Shown: piece by piece, positions 60,817 to 64,000 of the stretch
Position numbering within the stretch: position 1 is the stretch's first letter
How the letters are laid out: each line of letters begins with the position of its first letter
DNA from: Bin87 sp965261925
Lineage (GTDB): Bacteria; Chloroflexota; Dehalococcoidia; Lucifugimonadales; UBA3495
Assembly (NCBI GenBank): GCA_965261925.1
Contig: OZ253486.1
Location: 1,364,001-1,428,000 of the forward strand
Reading direction: 5' to 3'
DNA length: 64,000 nucleotides
Made by a program: the position numbers and the translations under genes
Notes under the pieces: model-generated
The model's database searches: none
What the model was told of the DNA's origin: nothing
Seen by the model: the letters and a program-made list of their open reading frames with translations, nothing else

Positions 60817-62115
60817 CTACGCCAGCACGCCGGCCAATGACCATGGCCCGGTGCGTGTAATCCGAACGTCCACCAACTGACCGGTCAGGTCGGGTTCGGC
60901 GACGGAATCGGCGGTTGCCGTAGGGTCGAAATAAACGAGCTTGTTGCCGCGAGTTCTTCCGGTCCAGCTGCCTCGTTTGCGGTTCTCGGCCAGCACCTGC
61001 ACGGTATCGTGAAGATACCTCGAGTTGATGCCGGTGAGAATGCCCTCCTGAAGCGTTTCAAGACCTTTGAGGCGGAGCTGCTTTTCCTCCGGTGCGACGT
61101 CGTCTTCCATGGTGCGGGCGGCGATGGTGCCGGGCCGCGTGGAATATGCCGCGCCGTGGACCTTGTCAAAGCGAAGGTCGTCCACCAGTTGCAGGGTGTG
61201 TTGATATTGCTCCTCGGTTTCGCCGGGAAAACCGACGATGATGTCGGTGCTGACCGTGACGTCGGGTATGGTGTCACGGATTTCGCTGATGATGTCACGA
61301 TACTCGGCGATGGTGTAGGGCCGACGCATGCGTTGCAGCACTTCGTCGTCGCCCGCCTGCACCGGCAGGTTGATGTGCTCGCACACCTTGGGCAGTTCCG
61401 CCACGGACCGGATGATGCGGCTGCTCATGTACGACGGGTGGGAGGTCAGGAACCGGATGCGGTCAAGGCCGTCCACATCATTCAGCCTGGTGAACAGGTC
61501 GGCCAAGTCGTCGCCCTCGTCGCGGTCGTGGCCGTAGGCGTCCACGGTCTGTCCCAGGACGGTGACCTCGCGGACGCCGCGAGTGGCCAGCAGTTCCACC
61601 TCGTGGGCAACGTCATCCACCGAGCGGCTGGCCTGGCGGCCACGACGATAGGGGATGATGCAGAAGGTGCACATCAGGTCGCAGCCGTGGATGATGGGCA
61701 CGTAGGTTGCCACGTCGGGCCGCTGGGGCGCCAGGGAGCCAACGCAGCCCTCCCAGTCCAAGCCGAGACGCTCGCCGACCAACTCCAGCAGCGGCTCGAA
61801 CTCCTGGGGCCGCAGGAACAGGTCAACATGGGGGAAGCGGCGTTGCAACTCCTCGGTGCGGGGGCCGACCATGCAGCCGGTGAGCGCCAGCACGGCGTCG
61901 GGACGCTTCTTGCGCAGGGGTTGGGTCAGGTTCAACGTGCCGGTCACCTTGTCCTCGGCGGACTGGCGGACGACGCACGAGTTGAGGACCACCACGTCCG
62001 CATCGGCGGGGCGTGTCACGGCCGTGAGGCCCAGTTGCTCCAACGCCGACCCCAGGCGTTCGGAGTCGGCGGTGTTCATCTGGCAGCCAATGGTCCAGAT
62101 GTGATAGGTCTGCAT
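60817..62115 (-). CDS. miaB: tRNA-2-methylthio-N6-dimethylallyladenosine synthase
   Basis: 432 residues. Methylthiotransferase with an N-terminal UPF0004 domain (three cluster Cys; first in WTIGCQMNTADSERLG), a radical-SAM motif CTFCIIPYRRGRQASRS, and a C-terminal TRAM domain (VQVLAENRKRGSWTGRTRGN). MiaB adds methylthio to A37 of tRNAs reading U-starting codons. The next feature on the same strand is tRNA-Ser(GCU), which is not a typical MiaB substrate. Confidence 0.94.
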   Translation of the reverse strand: MQTYHIWTIGCQMNTADSERLGSALEQLGLTAVTRPADADVVVLNSCVVRQSAEDKVTGTLNLTQPLRKKRPDAVLALTGCMVGPRTEELQRRFPHVDLFLRPQEFEPLLELVGERLGLDWEGCVGSLAPQRPDVATYVPIIHGCDLMCTFCIIPYRRGRQASRSVDDVAHEVELLATRGVREVTVLGQTVDAYGHDRDEGDDLADLFTRLNDVDGLDRIRFLTSHPSYMSSRIIRSVAELPKVCEHINLPVQAGDDEVLQRMRRPYTIAEYRDIISEIRDTIPDVTVSTDIIVGFPGETEEQYQHTLQLVDDLRFDKVHGAAYSTRPGTIAARTMEDDVAPEEKQLRLKGLETLQEGILTGINSRYLHDTVQVLAENRKRGSWTGRTRGNKLVYFDPTATADSVAEPDLTGQLVDVRITRTGPWSLAGVLA

Positions 62116-62157
62116 TAGACTTTGTTCCCGTGTAGGCGGGGGCGTCCGGGATGGAAG

Positions 62158-62249
62158 TGGCGGAGGGAGTGGGATTCGAACCCACGATCCCGGTTTCCCA
62201 GGATAAGCGCTTAGCAGGCGCCCGCACTAGACCACTATGCGATCCCTCC
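62158..62249 (-). tRNA. tRNA-Ser(GCU)
   Basis: Read on the minus strand: acceptor GGAGGGA/TCCCTCC, anticodon loop CTGCTAA (anticodon GCT), a long variable arm (pairing CCTGG/CCGGG region) and T-arm GTGGGTTCGAATCCCAC, followed by discriminator G and encoded CCA (62158-62160). Reads AGC/AGU codons. Confidence 0.95.
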
Positions 62250-62562
62250 CTACGCTCTGGGTATGAGCATTATAGCCCATTGTGAATAACGTTACAAACG
62301 GCAGCAACGAATTTAGAGGGTGGTTTGATCGTCTGTCGCTGCCGGGTTCGATTGTCGTCGTCGGTAACGAAACGTCACTGCGGTGACGAAACGATGGAAC
62401 CGCTTTTGGCGACAGCCAGCGCGGTGGCGACGAGATTGCCACGCTGGAGTTCTGATACTGTCGGCCGCCGATTGCAACCGATAACGGCCAGCGGTCGTAC
62501 AGTACAATGCCTCTCCCGCCGAGCCGGGACGAGAGACACCAAATGACCACAGGAGAGCGGTG
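62250..62562. other. Gap with truncated repeat and promoter
   Basis: No gene. Holds an 18-base truncated repeat core at 62429-62446 and a possible -10 TACAAT at 62503-62508 for the gene at 62563. Confidence 0.55.
62429..62446. repeat. Truncated core of the dispersed repeat
   Basis: GACGAGATTGCCACGCTG matches the first 18 bases of the core exactly, then the sequence diverges and no tail follows. Confidence 0.8.
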
Positions 62563-64000
62563 ATGAGGCAGTGGCGTAACGGGTTGTTGATTGCCGGGCT
62601 GGCAGCCATTCTGATGTTGGGCCTGGCGGCCTGCGGCGGGGGCGACGAACCTGAACCCGGTCAAAGCGTAGAACCGGCTACTTCGGCGGCGCCTGCGGCT
62701 ACCGCGGCCACATCGGTTGCGCCTGCCGTGGCGTCTCCCGCGAGCCCGCCGACAGTATCACCCAGCGATGTTGTCCTTCCGACCTCGACGTCTCGGCCGA
62801 CACCGGAGGCGGTTCCGCCCACCGTGGGCCAGCCGGAACCCAAGGCTACCACAGCTCCAAGTCCCGTTCCGACCGAACCCGTGGCCACTACCGTGACGCC
62901 CACCCCGATTCCCGTGCCCACTCGCAGCCCCGCGCTGCTGGAGTACGCCGCAGAGCACGCCCACGGGCCGGGCGCGATTTTCGTCGGCGATGCCACCCAA
63001 CTGCTGGCCCCCCCGCCCCACGATAGCCTGATGCTCGGCGTTCACGAAGCGATCTATCGTCAGGCCTCGGCGGCGGCGGTGCTCGGCTTCCAGCCGGCGG
63101 GCATTCCGGACCACCTGTTCATCTACAACAGCGGTTACTACCAGGATCTGATCGAGAAGGCCAAGCTGGCCGATCCGACGGAGTTGACCTCGTCCGGGGA
63201 GAGCATCAAGATTCAGCACGTGTGCATCGACCGGAACCTGCCGACGTGTGTGCTGGTGCAGACCTACTGGGCGCCCAACCTGTGGGAACGCACCAACGGC
63301 CAGGTGGAGTTGTCGGTGACTTCCTTCGTGGAACTCGGGCTGGCCGGGCCGGGCACCCTGAGCAAGGTCGCCGACGGGTCGCTGGACATGGTTAACATAT
63401 TCACGGGCTATGTGGCCGGAGCGCACCCGTCCCTGGAGGTGCAGTCCCTCTGGGGAACGGCCAGCGACTGGGAATCCTCATACTCGGCGCTGACCGAAAT
63501 GGCTCCGGACATTGACCGGATGCTGCTCGATATTACCGGCGGCAGCCCCGTGCTCAACCGCAACTGGTTCGCCGGTTCGGACCAGTGGTTCTTCAGCAAC
63601 GAGCCCATGCGCTCGACCGACGACTTCGACGGTAAACGCGTCCGCACCCACTCGGCGTCCATGTCGGACTTCATACGGGGCATGGGCGGTGAGCCCGTTG
63701 AGCTGAGCGTCGGTGAACTGTACACGGCGCTGCAGATCGGCACCGTGGACGCGGTTGTGACGACCCTCCTGCTGGGAGTGACCGGCAGCCTGTATGAAGT
63801 TACGGACCATATCGCCGGCGCGGTGATCGGGTTCGGCTACACCAACAACGTGATCAACCGCGACGTGTGGAACGGGATACCCCAGGACCTGCAGCAGATC
63901 ATCATCGAGGAAGGGGCGAAAACCGAGCTGGAAGCCCTGCGCCTGGCTCCCTTCCAGAACTTCATTGCCCTGGAAGCCGCCGAGGATCTGGGCCTGGAGG
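62563..64000 (+). CDS. TRAP-type (DctP-like) solute-binding lipoprotein, partial
   Basis: Open to the right edge, so the C-terminus is outside. AGGAG precedes the ATG at 62563. Lipobox LGLAAC (Cys24) followed by GGGDE, an Ala/Pro/Thr linker of about 100 residues (VPTEPVATTVTPTPIPVPT), then a TRAP periplasmic-binding domain: DDFDGKRVRTHSASMSDFIR, GELYTALQIGTVDAVVTTLL and NRDVWNGIPQDLQQIIIEEG. An insertion-like segment before the TRAP core has a Cys pair (HVCIDRNLPTC). Membrane subunits DctQM are not in the window. Confidence 0.88.
   Translation, partial: MRQWRNGLLIAGLAAILMLGLAACGGGDEPEPGQSVEPATSAAPAATAATSVAPAVASPASPPTVSPSDVVLPTSTSRPTPEAVPPTVGQPEPKATTAPSPVPTEPVATTVTPTPIPVPTRSPALLEYAAEHAHGPGAIFVGDATQLLAPPPHDSLMLGVHEAIYRQASAAAVLGFQPAGIPDHLFIYNSGYYQDLIEKAKLADPTELTSSGESIKIQHVCIDRNLPTCVLVQTYWAPNLWERTNGQVELSVTSFVELGLAGPGTLSKVADGSLDMVNIFTGYVAGAHPSLEVQSLWGTASDWESSYSALTEMAPDIDRMLLDITGGSPVLNRNWFAGSDQWFFSNEPMRSTDDFDGKRVRTHSASMSDFIRGMGGEPVELSVGELYTALQIGTVDAVVTTLLLGVTGSLYEVTDHIAGAVIGFGYTNNVINRDVWNGIPQDLQQIIIEEGAKTELEALRLAPFQNFIALEAAEDLGLE

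Overview
The window reads as a high-GC bacterial chromosome segment. I infer a Chloroflexota-like organism, possibly a SAR202/Dehalococcoidia relative. The basis is Pro/Thr/Ala-rich linkers behind Cys-Gly-Gly lipoboxes, an LLM-type (F420-like) oxidoreductase, several Uma2 proteins, many SMP-30/NHL/BNR beta-propellers, and amplified family-5 peptide-binding proteins. No rRNA or other phylogenetic marker was read, so this assignment is tentative.

Layout. 1-2.9 kb: a surface-anchored protein gene split by an IS630-type element whose precise removal restores one reading frame. 3-9.4 kb: single catabolic/accessory genes (enoyl-CoA hydratase, Uma2, two nitroreductases, HEPN-like protein, SMP-30 lactonase, a ComDE-like TPP decarboxylase pair, DUF3800). 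9.6-11.1 kb: an intact IS66-type element with a perfect 8-bp target duplication. 11.2-16 kb: a 2-oxoacid dehydrogenase operon (E1 alpha, E1 beta, E2) ending in an overlapping lipB; two tiny membrane ORFs separate E1 alpha from E1 beta. 16.7-19.3 kb: a McrBC-type restriction pair. 19.3-23.4 kb: small membrane proteins (PH-like, two cold-shock-like/TM proteins, zinc-ribbon DUF4234-like), a MITE-like element and an FAH-family enzyme. 23.5-27 kb: a sodium/solute symporter gene broken by an IS21-type element and decayed further. 27-30.3 kb: propeller proteins, a hypothetical protein and a retropepsin-like protease. 30.4-42.7 kb: minus-strand peptide ABC transport genes, two permease pairs and four binding lipoproteins, with no ATPase. 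43-52.2 kb: enoyl-CoA hydratase, TlyA, an RND transporter, CinA-C/PncC, an LLM oxidoreductase and small proteins. 52.3-64 kb: penicillin-acylase family protein, orphan DNA methyltransferase, ComB-like phosphatase, NHL protein, chlorite dismutase/HemQ-like protein, Uma2, NadA, MiaB, tRNA-Ser(GCU), and a truncated TRAP-type binding lipoprotein.

The most unusual structure is a dispersed repeat: a 30-bp core (44.7, 48.3, 49.0, 54.8 kb; truncated at 62.4 kb) followed in each full copy, on the same side, by a private tandem array with a period of 21 bp or, in one copy, 14 bp. It lies only between genes and makes spurious ORFs.

Functionally the window combines peptide/organic-acid uptake, acyl-CoA and lactone catabolism, a lipoylated dehydrogenase complex with its own lipoyl-transfer enzyme, and defence or DNA-modification genes (McrBC, orphan methyltransferase, HEPN-like, Uma2, DUF3800), with at least four mobile elements, two of which broke a gene.
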